DNA from: Maribacter ulvicola
Lineage (GTDB): Bacteria; Bacteroidota; Bacteroidia; Flavobacteriales; Flavobacteriaceae
Reading direction: 5' to 3'
Assembly: GCF_900155985.1 (NCBI RefSeq)
Contig: NZ_FTMA01000003.1
Span: 124,001 to 188,000, forward strand
DNA length: 64,000 nucleotides
Position 1 is the stretch's first letter. Each line of letters starts with the position of its first letter. The notes under the pieces are model-generated. The model was not told the origin of the DNA. It ran no database searches and was given only the letters and a program-made list of their open reading frames with translations. The position numbers and the translations under genes are program-made. Shown in pieces: positions 9,183 through 17,996 of the stretch.

Positions 9183-9382
9183 AATGTGGATCAGTAGCTA
9201 ATTTTAGATGTAGCATGATATTCGTTTTTTGTAAAAGTAGGTGTCAGTTCTAAAAATACAACCATTAAAGTCTCATATAATTTTTAAATATGAAGCGTAA
9301 GCATACTATTAAATCCTAAAATCGACTATAACAAAAAGCTAAACTGCGTTAATAGTATATTAATCATTTACACACTATACAA

Positions 9383-12300
9383 CTACATATTTCTTCTGTA
9401 CTGCCCTCCCACTTCAAACATAGCATGTGTAATTTGACCTAAAGAACAATATTTAGTGGTTTCCATCAATTGTTGAAACGTATTCTCATTTTTCAAGGCG
9501 ATATCTTGTAATGCTTTTAAGGACTCTTCAGCAACAATAGCATTTCTAAGCTGTAAATCTTCAAGATTGTTTATTTGTACCTTCTTTTCATCTTCTGTTG
9601 CACGAATAACTTCATCTGGTATTACAGTGGGCGAACCTTTTGAGGACAAAAAGGTGTTCACTCCTATGATCGGCAGTTCTCCCGTATGTTTCTTCGTTTC
9701 ATAATACAGGCTTTCTTCTTGAATTTTGCTACGCTGGTACATGCTTTCCATAGCTCCAAGCACTCCGCCACGATCGGTAATTCTATCAAACTCTACCATA
9801 ACAGCTTCTTCCACCAAATGGGTTAGTTCTTCGGTTATAAAAGACCCTTGCATAGGGTTCTCATTTTTAGCCAACCCTAGCTCTTTATTGATGATCAATT
9901 GTATTGCCATAGCTCTTCTTACGGAATGTTCTGTTGGCGTGGTAATTGCTTCGTCATATGCATTGGTATGTAATGAATTGCAATTATCATAAATAGCGTA
10001 AAGCGCTTGTAGTGTTGTTCTAATATCATTAAAATCGATTTCCTGCGCATGTAAAGAACGACCCGATGTTTGTATATGATATTTCAGCTTTTGTGAACGT
10101 TCATTCCCCCCATATTTCAATTTCATGGCTTTTGCCCAAATTCTTCTTGCCACCCTACCAATCACGGCATATTCAGGGTCAAGTCCGTTACTAAAGAAAA
10201 AGGAAAGGTTAGGCGCAAATTCATCAATATGCATACCTCTAGAAAGGTAATATTCTACAAAAGTAAAGCCATTGGCAAGTGTAAATGCTAGTTGACTTAT
10301 AGGGTTTGCACCTGCTTCGGCAATATGGTACCCAGATATGGAAACCGAATAAAAATTACGAACCTTCTGATCTATAAAATACTGTTGCACATCACCCATT
10401 AAACGCAGTGAAAATTCCGTAGAAAAAATACAAGTATTCTGTGCCTGATCTTCTTTTAAAATATCTGCTTGTACCGTGCCTCTAACTTTAGACAAAGCAT
10501 CTGACTTAAGTTCAGCATATACATCTGCCTTTAAAACCTGATCACCGGTTACCCCTAACAGAAATAATCCAAGACCATCATTACCCTCTGGCAATTCGCC
10601 TGCATATGTTGGGCGCTTGGCACCTAACTTCTTATAGATGGCGTCAATTTTTTTATTTATTTCACCTTCTAATCCGTTGGCTTTAATATATTTTTCACAT
10701 TGCTGATCTATAGCGGCGTTCATAAAAAATGCGGCAATAGTAGCTGCGGGACCGTTAATGGTCATGGAAACCGATGTCGTTGGCGCACATAAATCGAACC
10801 CAGAATATAGTTTCTTTGCATCATCTAAACAGCAAATACTTACTCCGGAGTTTCCAATTTTTCCATAAATATCCGGTCGGTCATCCGGGTCTTCTCCATA
10901 TAATGTTACCGAATCAAAAGCCGTAGATAAGCGCGCTGCCGGCAATCCTTTTGAAACATAATGAAAACGCTTATTCGTTCTTTCAGGTCCGCCCTCGCCC
11001 GCAAACATTCTGGTTGGATCCTCCCCTTGTCTTTTAAACGGAAATACACCAGCCGTAAAAGGAAATTCCCCCGGTACATTTTCTTGTAAAGACCATTTTA
11101 AAATATCTCCCCAACCCTCATACTTAGGTAAAATTACCTTAGGAATTGCTGTCTGCGATAACGATTTGGTCGTTGTTTCTACCGTCACTTCTTTACCTCT
11201 AATTACATAGGTAAAAAAATTACCCTCGTAATTTGCCTTCTTTTCATTCCACTCATCAATTATCTTTTGATTATGCGGATCAAGGTCTAATCGCAATTCT
11301 TCCTTCGCGGCTTCAATAGCTTTTAATACATCTTCCTCGTCTTTTAGTATTTCAGCTGATTCGTTAAGGCTAAAAAGTTTTTGGGCAACTGTTTTTTGAT
11401 GTTCAGTCCTTTCGTTGTAATCGCGAATAATATCTGATATTTCAGAAAGATATCTAGTTCGTTTTGGTGGGATGATGTAAATCTTCTCAGACATTTCTCT
11501 AGAACTTTCAAAACTTGACTTTAAGCCCTCTGCACCGGTCTTTTCTACCAAAGCATCTATAACTGCCCGGTATAACTGATTCATTCCTTGATCATTAAAT
11601 TGGGAAGCAATAGTCCCATAAGCCGGAAGCTCTTCTGCTGGAGTATTCCACAATAGATGATTACGCTGGTACTGTTTTTTTACATCTCGCAATGCATCTA
11701 ATGCACCGCGTTTATCAAACTTGTTAAGTGCAATTAAATCGGCAAAATCAAGCATGTCAATTTTTTCTAATTGCGTAGCCGCTCCATATTCCGGCGTCAT
11801 CACATATAACGACACATCTGAATGTTCGGTAATCTCAGTGTCTGACTGCCCAATACCCGAGGTTTCCAAAATAATTAAATCAAAACCAGCAGCCTTGGTA
11901 ATATCTACGGCATCTTTTACGTATTTTGACAAGGCCAAATTAGACTGGCGTGTTGCCAATGAACGCATATATACCCTATCGTTAAAAATAGCGTTCATAC
12001 GTATTCGATCACCTAATAATGCTCCACCAGTTTTTCGTTTAGATGGGTCCACGGAAATAACCGCAATCTTTTTATCTTCAAAATCGGTAAGAAAACGACG
12101 TACCAATTCATCTACCAATGATGATTTACCAGAGCCACCTGTCCCCGTAATACCTAGTACAGGAGCAACCGTTTTTGTTTCCACCTTTTTTCTAATGCTG
12201 TTTAAAACCGCTTCATGTTCTTTTGGAAAGTTCTCCGCAGACGAAATCAATCTTGCAATATCTGTATAACCAAGCTTCTCAAGATTATAGAATTCACTAT

Positions 12301-12772
12301 TCAGCTGTGCTCCTACCGGAAAATCGCTTTTCTGTATCAGGTCATTGATCATACCTTGCAGTCCCATTTCACGACCATCATCTGGAGAATAAATGCTCTC
12401 AATACCATAGGCATGTAATTCAGCTATCTCTTCTGGAAGAATGGTACCACCACCACCGCCAAACAACTTAATTTGAGATGCTCCTCTATCTTGCAACAAA
12501 TCATACATGTATTTAAAATACTCTACATGTCCGCCTTGGTAAGAGGTAATAGCAATTGCCTGCACATCTTCCTGAATAGCACAATCTACAATTTCCTGTA
12601 CAGAACGGTTATGACCTAAATGAATAACCTCACAACCCGTAGATTGTATAATTCTACGCATAATATTTATAGCGGCATCGTGTCCATCAAAAAGGGAAGC
12701 CGCGGTAACAATACGTATATGGTTTACCGGTCTATATGGAGTTTGTATGCTATCGTTCATTTCTCTACTCAT
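9383..12772 (-). CDS. icmF: Fused B12-dependent acyl-CoA mutase with G-protein chaperone (IcmF)
   Basis: The 1129-residue protein contains all parts of IcmF in one chain. A cobalamin-binding Rossmann domain comes first (about residues 18-150; [11 protein letters not shown] and [12 protein letters not shown]). A MeaI-type GTPase follows (P-loop [14 protein letters not shown] near 211), then a linker. The acyl-CoA mutase TIM barrel runs from about 555 to 1080 ([23 protein letters not shown]). IcmF interconverts isobutyryl- and n-butyryl-CoA, or related branched acyl-CoAs; the GTPase protects and reloads the cofactor. Separate methylmalonyl-CoA mutase lacks this G-domain insertion, so the fused type is clear. 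The exact acyl substrate is not decidable here. The start is MSREMNDS; the second Met, four codons on, is an alternative. Confidence 0.94.
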   Translation of the reverse strand: MSREMNDSIQTPYRPVNHIRIVTAASLFDGHDAAINIMRRIIQSTGCEVIHLGHNRSVQEIVDCAIQEDVQAIAITSYQGGHVEYFKYMYDLLQDRGASQIKLFGGGGGTILPEEIAELHAYGIESIYSPDDGREMGLQGMINDLIQKSDFPVGAQLNSEFYNLEKLGYTDIARLISSAENFPKEHEAVLNSIRKKVETKTVAPVLGITGTGGSGKSSLVDELVRRFLTDFEDKKIAVISVDPSKRKTGGALLGDRIRMNAIFNDRVYMRSLATRQSNLALSKYVKDAVDITKAAGFDLIILETSGIGQSDTEITEHSDVSLYVMTPEYGAATQLEKIDMLDFADLIALNKFDKRGALDALRDVKKQYQRNHLLWNTPAEELPAYGTIASQFNDQGMNQLYRAVIDALVEKTGAEGLKSSFESSREMSEKIYIIPPKRTRYLSEISDIIRDYNERTEHQKTVAQKLFSLNESAEILKDEEDVLKAIEAAKEELRLDLDPHNQKIIDEWNEKKANYEGNFFTYVIRGKEVTVETTTKSLSQTAIPKVILPKYEGWGDILKWSLQENVPGEFPFTAGVFPFKRQGEDPTRMFAGEGGPERTNKRFHYVSKGLPAARLSTAFDSVTLYGEDPDDRPDIYGKIGNSGVSICCLDDAKKLYSGFDLCAPTTSVSMTINGPAATIAAFFMNAAIDQQCEKYIKANGLEGEINKKIDAIYKKLGAKRPTYAGELPEGNDGLGLFLLGVTGDQVLKADVYAELKSDALSKVRGTVQADILKEDQAQNTCIFSTEFSLRLMGDVQQYFIDQKVRNFYSVSISGYHIAEAGANPISQLAFTLANGFTFVEYYLSRGMHIDEFAPNLSFFFSNGLDPEYAVIGRVARRIWAKAMKLKYGGNERSQKLKYHIQTSGRSLHAQEIDFNDIRTTLQALYAIYDNCNSLHTNAYDEAITTPTEHSVRRAMAIQLIINKELGLAKNENPMQGSFITEELTHLVEEAVMVEFDRITDRGGVLGAMESMYQRSKIQEESLYYETKKHTGELPIIGVNTFLSSKGSPTVIPDEVIRATEDEKKVQINNLEDLQLRNAIVAEESLKALQDIALKNENTFQQLMETTKYCSLGQITHAMFEVGGQYRRNM

Positions 12773-13082
12773 TTATATTTTTAATAACCTGTATTTTTTC
12801 TTGCATGATGTATAAATCATGCTTCCATAAATCCTACTTCAATACAGTACAGCTTTTATAAATATTGATGTTGCAACAACAATTTTTAGCTGATACGAAA
12901 ATAGCCATTTTAATTAGCACTATTTAAGTTTTCTTCAATAAGACACTGAAAATCTGGATTATTCATAAAATTTAATCTAAAATTTATCGAATTGATATTT
13001 TTAAACTCATGTCTTCTTTTCCCATACTCATTACTTCACATAAAAAAGGTTAGATTTACGCCGCTATTTCATTGCTATACTC
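12773..13082. other. Divergent intergenic region icmF / BtuF-like gene
   Basis: The 310 bases between the divergently transcribed icmF and the binding-protein-like gene are AT-rich and contain no gene. I see no cobalamin riboswitch: no convincing B12 box or long paired leader. The only symmetrical element is the inverted repeat at 12803-12822. Promoters for both neighbours must lie here, but no exact TAnnTTTG box was found. Confidence 0.6.
12803..12822. promoter_or_regulatory. Inverted repeat upstream of icmF
   Basis: GCATGAT-N6-ATCATGC is a perfect 7-bp inverted repeat about 30-50 bases upstream of the icmF start. This spacing suits a transcription-factor operator. The binding protein is unknown. 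Confidence 0.3.
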
Positions 13083-13826
13083 ATGATTTATACCGATCAA
13101 TTAGGAAATAAAGTTGCAATTCATCGCAGGCCTAGTAGAATAGTTTCTGTTGTTCCTTCCATCACAGAATTATTGTTCGATTTAGGGTTGGGCGATAAAG
13201 TAGTGGGGTGTACCAAGTTCTGCGTACACCCTAATAAACCCTATCTCTTAAAAAATATGATTGGTGGCACAAAGGATTTGAATTTAGATAAAATTCTACA
13301 ATTAAATCCTGATTTAATCCTAGCTAATAAAGAGGAAAACATCAAAGAGCAAATAGAATATTTAAATACATCTGCTCCCGTATGGATAAGTGATGTCAAA
13401 ACATTTGATGATAGTCTAAAAATGATTGCCCAAATTGGTTCAATTACAGCTAGTAGTTTTCAAGCAAAAGAAATTATCGATCAATTAAACCTAATCTTAA
13501 AGCCTAAAGCACCGACAAAAACAGTTGTGTATCTTATTTGGAAAGACCCGTATATGACCGTTGGTGGCGACACCTATATCAATGACATTCTAAACCGATG
13601 TGGATATATAAATGTATTTGCAGACCAAAACCGCTACCCTATAGTAAGCTTACAAGAAATTGAAGCTATTGATCCAGATGTGGTATTACTATCATCTGAG
13701 CCCTATCCATTTAAAGAAGAGCATCTACAGACCATTCAGCGTACTCTAAAAAACACAAAAATAGAATTAGTGGACGGAGAATTCTTTTCTTGGTATGGCT
13801 CCAGAAAATTACATATTGCCCTCTAA
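13083..13826 (+). CDS. Helical-backbone metal/cobalamin-binding protein-like (BtuF family), no signal peptide
   Basis: The 247-residue protein matches the class III substrate-binding fold of BtuF/FhuD-type ABC transporter receptors. An N-terminal lobe shows RIVSVVPSITELLFDLGLGD and VVGCTKFCVHP. A long connecting helix follows, then a second lobe (VVYLIWKDPYMTVGGDTYIN; AIDPDVVLLSSEPYPF). BtuF binds vitamin B12 in the periplasm. This protein, however, begins directly with MIYTDQLGNKV and has no signal peptide or lipobox, and no upstream in-frame start would add one. No permease or ATPase gene is adjacent. Its position divergent from the B12 enzyme IcmF suggests a link to cobalamin, but a cytoplasmic role is unexplained. 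Confidence 0.75.
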   Translation: MIYTDQLGNKVAIHRRPSRIVSVVPSITELLFDLGLGDKVVGCTKFCVHPNKPYLLKNMIGGTKDLNLDKILQLNPDLILANKEENIKEQIEYLNTSAPVWISDVKTFDDSLKMIAQIGSITASSFQAKEIIDQLNLILKPKAPTKTVVYLIWKDPYMTVGGDTYINDILNRCGYINVFADQNRYPIVSLQEIEAIDPDVVLLSSEPYPFKEEHLQTIQRTLKNTKIELVDGEFFSWYGSRKLHIAL

Positions 13827-13974
13827 AACACCTAAACTATAGTTTTTACTGATACAGCTAAAATAATAGAGGTTATTTATAGTTATCCACTTTAAAGTAC
13901 CGTATTATACAGGTAATAAAAAATAGCCATTCTACATTGTAGCTTTCGTAAAAACTTATGATGGTAATTTATGG

Positions 13975-13982
13975 TAACTTTG
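13975..13982 (+). promoter_or_regulatory. Possible -7 box of the capsule phosphatase gene
   Basis: TAACTTTG matches the TAnnTTTG consensus 44 bases before the ATG at 14026. No TTG lies at the usual spacing upstream, so only half of the promoter consensus is met. A short direct repeat, ATGGTAA, partly overlaps it. Confidence 0.3.
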
Positions 13983-14025
13983 GTACACAATAAATCTTCA
14001 GATAACTAAAATAGCATTTTAATTT

Positions 14026-14766
14026 ATGTTCAGCTTTTTCTCTAAAAAACATTTCTTAATTGACCATTTAGATGGCTTTATAGATATTCATAATCACATT
14101 TTACCAGGTATAGATGATGGAGCAAAGACTGTTGAAGATGCTATTGACCTTATAAAAGGATTTAACGAATTTGGAGTAACCCATTTTATCTGTACTCCAC
14201 ATATTATGGAGAATTATTATCCTAATGATCCCACTACAATTGCTAGTTCGTTATTGCTACTTAATAATGCTTTAAAAATGAGCAATTTAGAGCATATAAA
14301 CGTAGCAGCTGCAGCGGAACATATGATTGATTCTGGTTTTGAAAAAATCCTTAATGACAAACAAATTATGCCATTGGCTAAAAATTACCTGTTAATAGAA
14401 ATGTCTTATTTACAGGCATCTATTAATTTTGATAGTTCGGTCAATAAAATCAAGAGCACGGGTTTATTTCCAATTTTTGCACACCCGGAAAGGTATGCGT
14501 ACCTACATAAAAACCTAAAGGCATATGCAAAATATAAGAACGATGGACTGTTATTCCAGATGAATATGTTATCTATTGGTGACTATTACGGTAAAGAAGT
14601 GAAACAAACTGCTTTATACCTGCTAAAGAACAACCTCATAGATTTTATTGCTAGTGACGTACATAGAATATCACAACTGAATTACCTCAAAAAAATAAGC
14701 ATCAATGAAAAAACATTGATGCTTATTAAGCCTATTATTGAAAAGACTATATATAATTTTAAATAA
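14026..14766 (+). CDS. PHP-family tyrosine-protein phosphatase (CpsB/YwqE type)
   Basis: This 246-residue metal-dependent phosphatase removes phosphate from the tyrosine-rich tail of bacterial polysaccharide co-polymerase kinases. All PHP metal-ligand motifs are visible: DIHNHILPGIDDGA near residue 20-33, CTPHIMENYYP, AAEHMID, FAHPERYAYL near 150, and ASDVHR near 215. It converges with the Wzc-like kinase gene, and the two stop codons are separated by 6 bases, an unusual way to pair kinase and phosphatase. Its last 40 codons contain the minus-strand terminator of the kinase operon. Confidence 0.92.
   Translation: MFSFFSKKHFLIDHLDGFIDIHNHILPGIDDGAKTVEDAIDLIKGFNEFGVTHFICTPHIMENYYPNDPTTIASSLLLLNNALKMSNLEHINVAAAAEHMIDSGFEKILNDKQIMPLAKNYLLIEMSYLQASINFDSSVNKIKSTGLFPIFAHPERYAYLHKNLKAYAKYKNDGLLFQMNMLSIGDYYGKEVKQTALYLLKNNLIDFIASDVHRISQLNYLKKISINEKTLMLIKPIIEKTIYNFK
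14689..14727 (-). terminator. Intrinsic terminator of the minus-strand wzc operon, embedded in the phosphatase gene
   Basis: Arms at 14694-14707 and 14714-14727 form a perfect 14-bp inverted repeat with a six-base homopolymer loop. Read on the minus strand, the stem is followed by seven T (14695-14689), a textbook Rho-independent terminator. It lies about 45 bases past the kinase stop codon and inside the coding sequence of the convergent phosphatase. Confidence 0.75.
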
Positions 14767-14780
14767 GAAAATTTAAAATT
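14755..14780. repeat. AT-only inverted repeat spanning both convergent stop codons
   Basis: AATTTTAAA at 14755-14763 and TTTAAAATT at 14772-14780 form a 9-bp perfect inverted repeat across the 3' ends of the phosphatase and kinase genes. It may help end plus-strand transcription, but with only A/T pairs the stem is weak. Confidence 0.35.
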
Positions 14781-17139
14781 TCCACCACTTTTTACTTGTT
14801 TTACTGTATCCGTAACCGTACTTACCTCCATACCCCAATTCATCTAAGGTAACATCGTTCACCACAAAAGAAACTCCTTTTAATTTACCTTCATCACGAA
14901 GGTTCAAAGGAAACTTCACTGCAGTTTCGTCCGTTACTCCGGCTCTTGTTACATAAATGATATGATTGGCAAAAGGTGCGATCAATAACGTATCACTAAC
15001 TACCATCATTGGTGCTGTATCTACAATAACATAATCGTACATATCAGAAACTTCAGCCAATAAATCTTCTATTTTAGAACTCATTAAAAGCTCAGCAGGG
15101 TTTGGTGGTATCTTTCCTGAATAAATGACATCTATGGTATTATGATGCACTAACATGGGTCTAATGATATCTTTAACTTGGATAGTATCATCTAACAAGA
15201 ATTCTGTTAACCCGGCGTCTTTATTTCTAGAAGGTGTTTTTAGTTTATCTACAGAATCACCTGAAAAGAACGAGTATAATTTGGGGTTTCTAATATCTGC
15301 ACCTACCAACAAAACCTTTTTATCGGTACTGGCCAATATCATGGAAAGATTAGAAGAAACAAAGGTTTTTCCTTCCCCGGGTGTACTAGAGGTAACATAA
15401 ACAACATTGTTCTTATTTCTATCGGTAGCGTGTTTTGTTTTAATCAGAAAATCTAAGTTTGTTCGTATTATTCGTAAAGCTTCTGCTAAAACAGATCGGT
15501 CATCATTTATAATAATCTTACTATCTTTTTTTGAGAGCCTTGGCAATTCGCCCAAAACAGGAACATCTTGTGTTAAAGACTCTAAACTATGCTTGTTATG
15601 AATCTTAGTATCTAATTGATCCTTTGCAAAAATAACTCCAAATGGCAATAACAAACCTAGCATTAAAGCTGCCAGATAGGTAATAGCTTTTTTAGGTTTC
15701 ACGGGAGTAGGACTTGAAATAAAAGCTTTATCTATAATATTTGATTTAGGTGCCGCAGAAGCAAAGGCAATCTGTGACTCCTCTCTTTTTTGTAATAAAT
15801 ACAGATAGAGTGATTCTGTAGTTTCTTGTTTTCGGGTAATATTCCTTAGTTCTCGTTGATTTTCTGGAGCAGAATAAATAGTTCCCTGTATACGGCCTAG
15901 TTGATTTTGTAGCGTACTAACGTTCATACCCACATTACGTTCCATAGTACTTAAACTTGATTGCATGGTACTTCTAATACCATCTAATTGTTCATCAAGG
16001 TTAACGATCATCGGGTTTCTTTCATCTGCACTTTTTAATAAACGTTTTCGTTCAGCAACAAGTGTATTGTACTGTACCGTAGCCTGACTTAAAGCACCGC
16101 TCCCTACATCAACTACGGGCATTTCATCATAACCGGTTTCATTATTTACATATTCTTTTAGACCGCTTACCATTTGTAATTGCACTTTGGCATTTTCAAG
16201 ATTCTGACGACTGCCTGCACTTACTTGAACTGCCGCTCCTACTTCTAAACCTGAACCGGTCATTCCTTTTTGGGTAAGTAATTCTTGGGCGTCTTGATCT
16301 ACATCGGAAAGCGTTCCAGAAATCAATTGAATTCGGTTATTAATAAAATCAGAGGTGGTGTCTGCAATACGTCGTTTCTCGTCTACCGCATTTCTATTGT
16401 ACACTTCAATTAATTTATCAATGATATCCCTTGCCTTTTCTGGTATGGCACTCACCATAGACACATCTAAAATATTAGAATATTCTTCGGTGACCGAAAT
16501 TGAAACGGCAGCTTTTAAGGCTCTGGCCACATTTTCTACAGAATTAATAGATACATGATAATCCTTTCCTATTAAAGCTTTGACATCTTTTACGTTTGGT
16601 GTTATTACCATATCGCCTATAGGAGTGTTAATACCATTTCCAAAAGAATATACTTTTGCCGGATCCCCTTCATTCTCCGTAAAACTGAACGTTGTTGGCG
16701 ATGAAAACGTAATAAAGAAACTGTATTTTGAATTATGAACAATAGAATCTGCAGCAATAAAATTAATTTTTATTGGCGGGTTTCCATATACTTCAGAATT
16801 TATGACATTTCCTAAGGCACTGATCTGGATGTTGGTTTCTAATTCTTTGACTACTTCAATAAAATTAGACCGGGAACCCAGAATCTCAATTTCGTCTTCT
16901 ACCTGCTTGGAGGTACCTCCCATAATATCCAAATCTTGAAAAACACCAAGTTCACTACCTGCATTTTTTTCTTGAACAATTTGAATCTGAGATTGTACAT
17001 TATATTCAGGAATGGTATACCTTATATTAAAATAAGCAAAAATAAGGGCCAGCACACCACATATTATAAACCACTTCCAATGTTTGGCATACGTGGCAAT
17101 AACATTTTTTATATCTTCTTTCTTTTCGGAAAAACTCAT
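14773..17139 (-). CDS. Polysaccharide co-polymerase / tyrosine autokinase (Wzc-like)
   Basis: The 788-residue inner-membrane protein controls chain length and export of capsule or exopolysaccharide. A Wzz domain follows the first membrane segment (about residues 20-40). The long periplasmic part includes coiled-coil-like stretches. A second membrane segment lies near 490-510 (YLAALMLGLLLPFG). A cytoplasmic BY-kinase domain completes it, with Walker A TPGEGKTFVSSN near 586, Walker A' VGADIRNP and Walker B YVIVDTAPM. The tail GYGGKYGYGYSK is tyrosine-rich but short, with four Tyr as likely phosphorylation sites. It lies downstream of the Wza-like gene in the same minus-strand operon, and its presumed phosphatase is encoded convergently. 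Confidence 0.94.
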   Translation of the reverse strand: MSFSEKKEDIKNVIATYAKHWKWFIICGVLALIFAYFNIRYTIPEYNVQSQIQIVQEKNAGSELGVFQDLDIMGGTSKQVEDEIEILGSRSNFIEVVKELETNIQISALGNVINSEVYGNPPIKINFIAADSIVHNSKYSFFITFSSPTTFSFTENEGDPAKVYSFGNGINTPIGDMVITPNVKDVKALIGKDYHVSINSVENVARALKAAVSISVTEEYSNILDVSMVSAIPEKARDIIDKLIEVYNRNAVDEKRRIADTTSDFINNRIQLISGTLSDVDQDAQELLTQKGMTGSGLEVGAAVQVSAGSRQNLENAKVQLQMVSGLKEYVNNETGYDEMPVVDVGSGALSQATVQYNTLVAERKRLLKSADERNPMIVNLDEQLDGIRSTMQSSLSTMERNVGMNVSTLQNQLGRIQGTIYSAPENQRELRNITRKQETTESLYLYLLQKREESQIAFASAAPKSNIIDKAFISSPTPVKPKKAITYLAALMLGLLLPFGVIFAKDQLDTKIHNKHSLESLTQDVPVLGELPRLSKKDSKIIINDDRSVLAEALRIIRTNLDFLIKTKHATDRNKNNVVYVTSSTPGEGKTFVSSNLSMILASTDKKVLLVGADIRNPKLYSFFSGDSVDKLKTPSRNKDAGLTEFLLDDTIQVKDIIRPMLVHHNTIDVIYSGKIPPNPAELLMSSKIEDLLAEVSDMYDYVIVDTAPMMVVSDTLLIAPFANHIIYVTRAGVTDETAVKFPLNLRDEGKLKGVSFVVNDVTLDELGYGGKYGYGYSKTSKKWWKF

Positions 17140-17171
17140 AGTAAATTATAGAATTGGGTAAGTAATCAAAT

Positions 17172-17981
17172 CTAGTTTCTTGTAAGAATAATTACAGCTG
17201 TGGTAATAATTAAAGAGGCAATAGATACCGTTAAACCTGCCCTACCATCTAATGTAGACTGGGTTACCGCAGATTTATTTGGCTCAACATAAACCACATC
17301 ATTTTGTGTTAAATAATACTCTGGTGAGTTTAACGCCTCTTTACTAGTCAGATCAATTCGGGTATATACCTTGGTACCGTTAAAATCCCTAATAACCAAA
17401 ACATTATCACGTCTACCTTTTATACCTAGGTCATTAGCAAGGCCAATAGCTTCTAATACTGTTATTTGCTCGCCATTAACCTGATAGGTTCCTGGTTGAT
17501 TTACCTCTCCTAAAACCGTAACCGTAAAATTTCTTAAACGTAAATTTATAATGGGATTCTTTAAATAAGGCTGTAATTTTTCTTTTAACAACTCTTTGGT
17601 TTCCTCTGGTGTAAGGCCTACTATTTTTATAGCCCCTAGAACAGGAAAATCAATTTCACCATTTTTATCCACAATATAATCCAATTCTCTTGGCTGACTA
17701 TAACCGCCTTCACCTCCAGCACTAGAAAACAAATTAAAAGGAATACTTGCAGCTGGATCTAATGTAGACACATTAATACCAATAACATCATCTACTTTAA
17801 ATGTATTGGTATGAGAATTATCACTGACTATGGTTTCATAATTAGATGCATCTTGAAAATAAACAACATCTTTTGGAGAAGCACAAGAAATAACAAATGC
17901 TCCAATTACAAAACAGGATACTAATTTACCAACAGTAGTTCTCAATGTATTCATTTTTTTTATAGTGTTTATATACTTCAA
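17172..17981 (-). CDS. Wza-like outer membrane polysaccharide export lipoprotein
   Basis: The 269-residue protein has a lipoprotein signal ending at Cys33 (FVISCAS). A poly-export domain follows (FKVDDVIGINVSTLDP; DYIVDKNGEIDFPVLG; LKEKLQPYLKNP), then a SLBB-like segment (VTVLGEVNQPGTYQV). A C-terminal hydrophobic helix (SIASLIITTAVIILT) resembles the membrane-crossing helix of Wza-type channels. It would form the outer-membrane exit pore working with the Wzc-like protein encoded 32 bases downstream. The internal Met at codon 10 is an alternative start. Confidence 0.92.
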   Translation of the reverse strand: MKYINTIKKMNTLRTTVGKLVSCFVIGAFVISCASPKDVVYFQDASNYETIVSDNSHTNTFKVDDVIGINVSTLDPAASIPFNLFSSAGGEGGYSQPRELDYIVDKNGEIDFPVLGAIKIVGLTPEETKELLKEKLQPYLKNPIINLRLRNFTVTVLGEVNQPGTYQVNGEQITVLEAIGLANDLGIKGRRDNVLVIRDFNGTKVYTRIDLTSKEALNSPEYYLTQNDVVYVEPNKSAVTQSTLDGRAGLTVSIASLIITTAVIILTRN

Positions 17982-17996
17982 TTTATATGAAGTGGA

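Noticed and set aside
11721-12269. 182-codon open frame antisense to icmF
   Set aside because: It lies fully inside the strongly conserved GTPase and cofactor-binding part of icmF and its protein resembles nothing; an overlap shadow.
12773-13082. Cobalamin riboswitch before icmF or the BtuF-like gene
   Set aside because: No convincing B12 box and too little room for the full fold; only a short inverted repeat is present.
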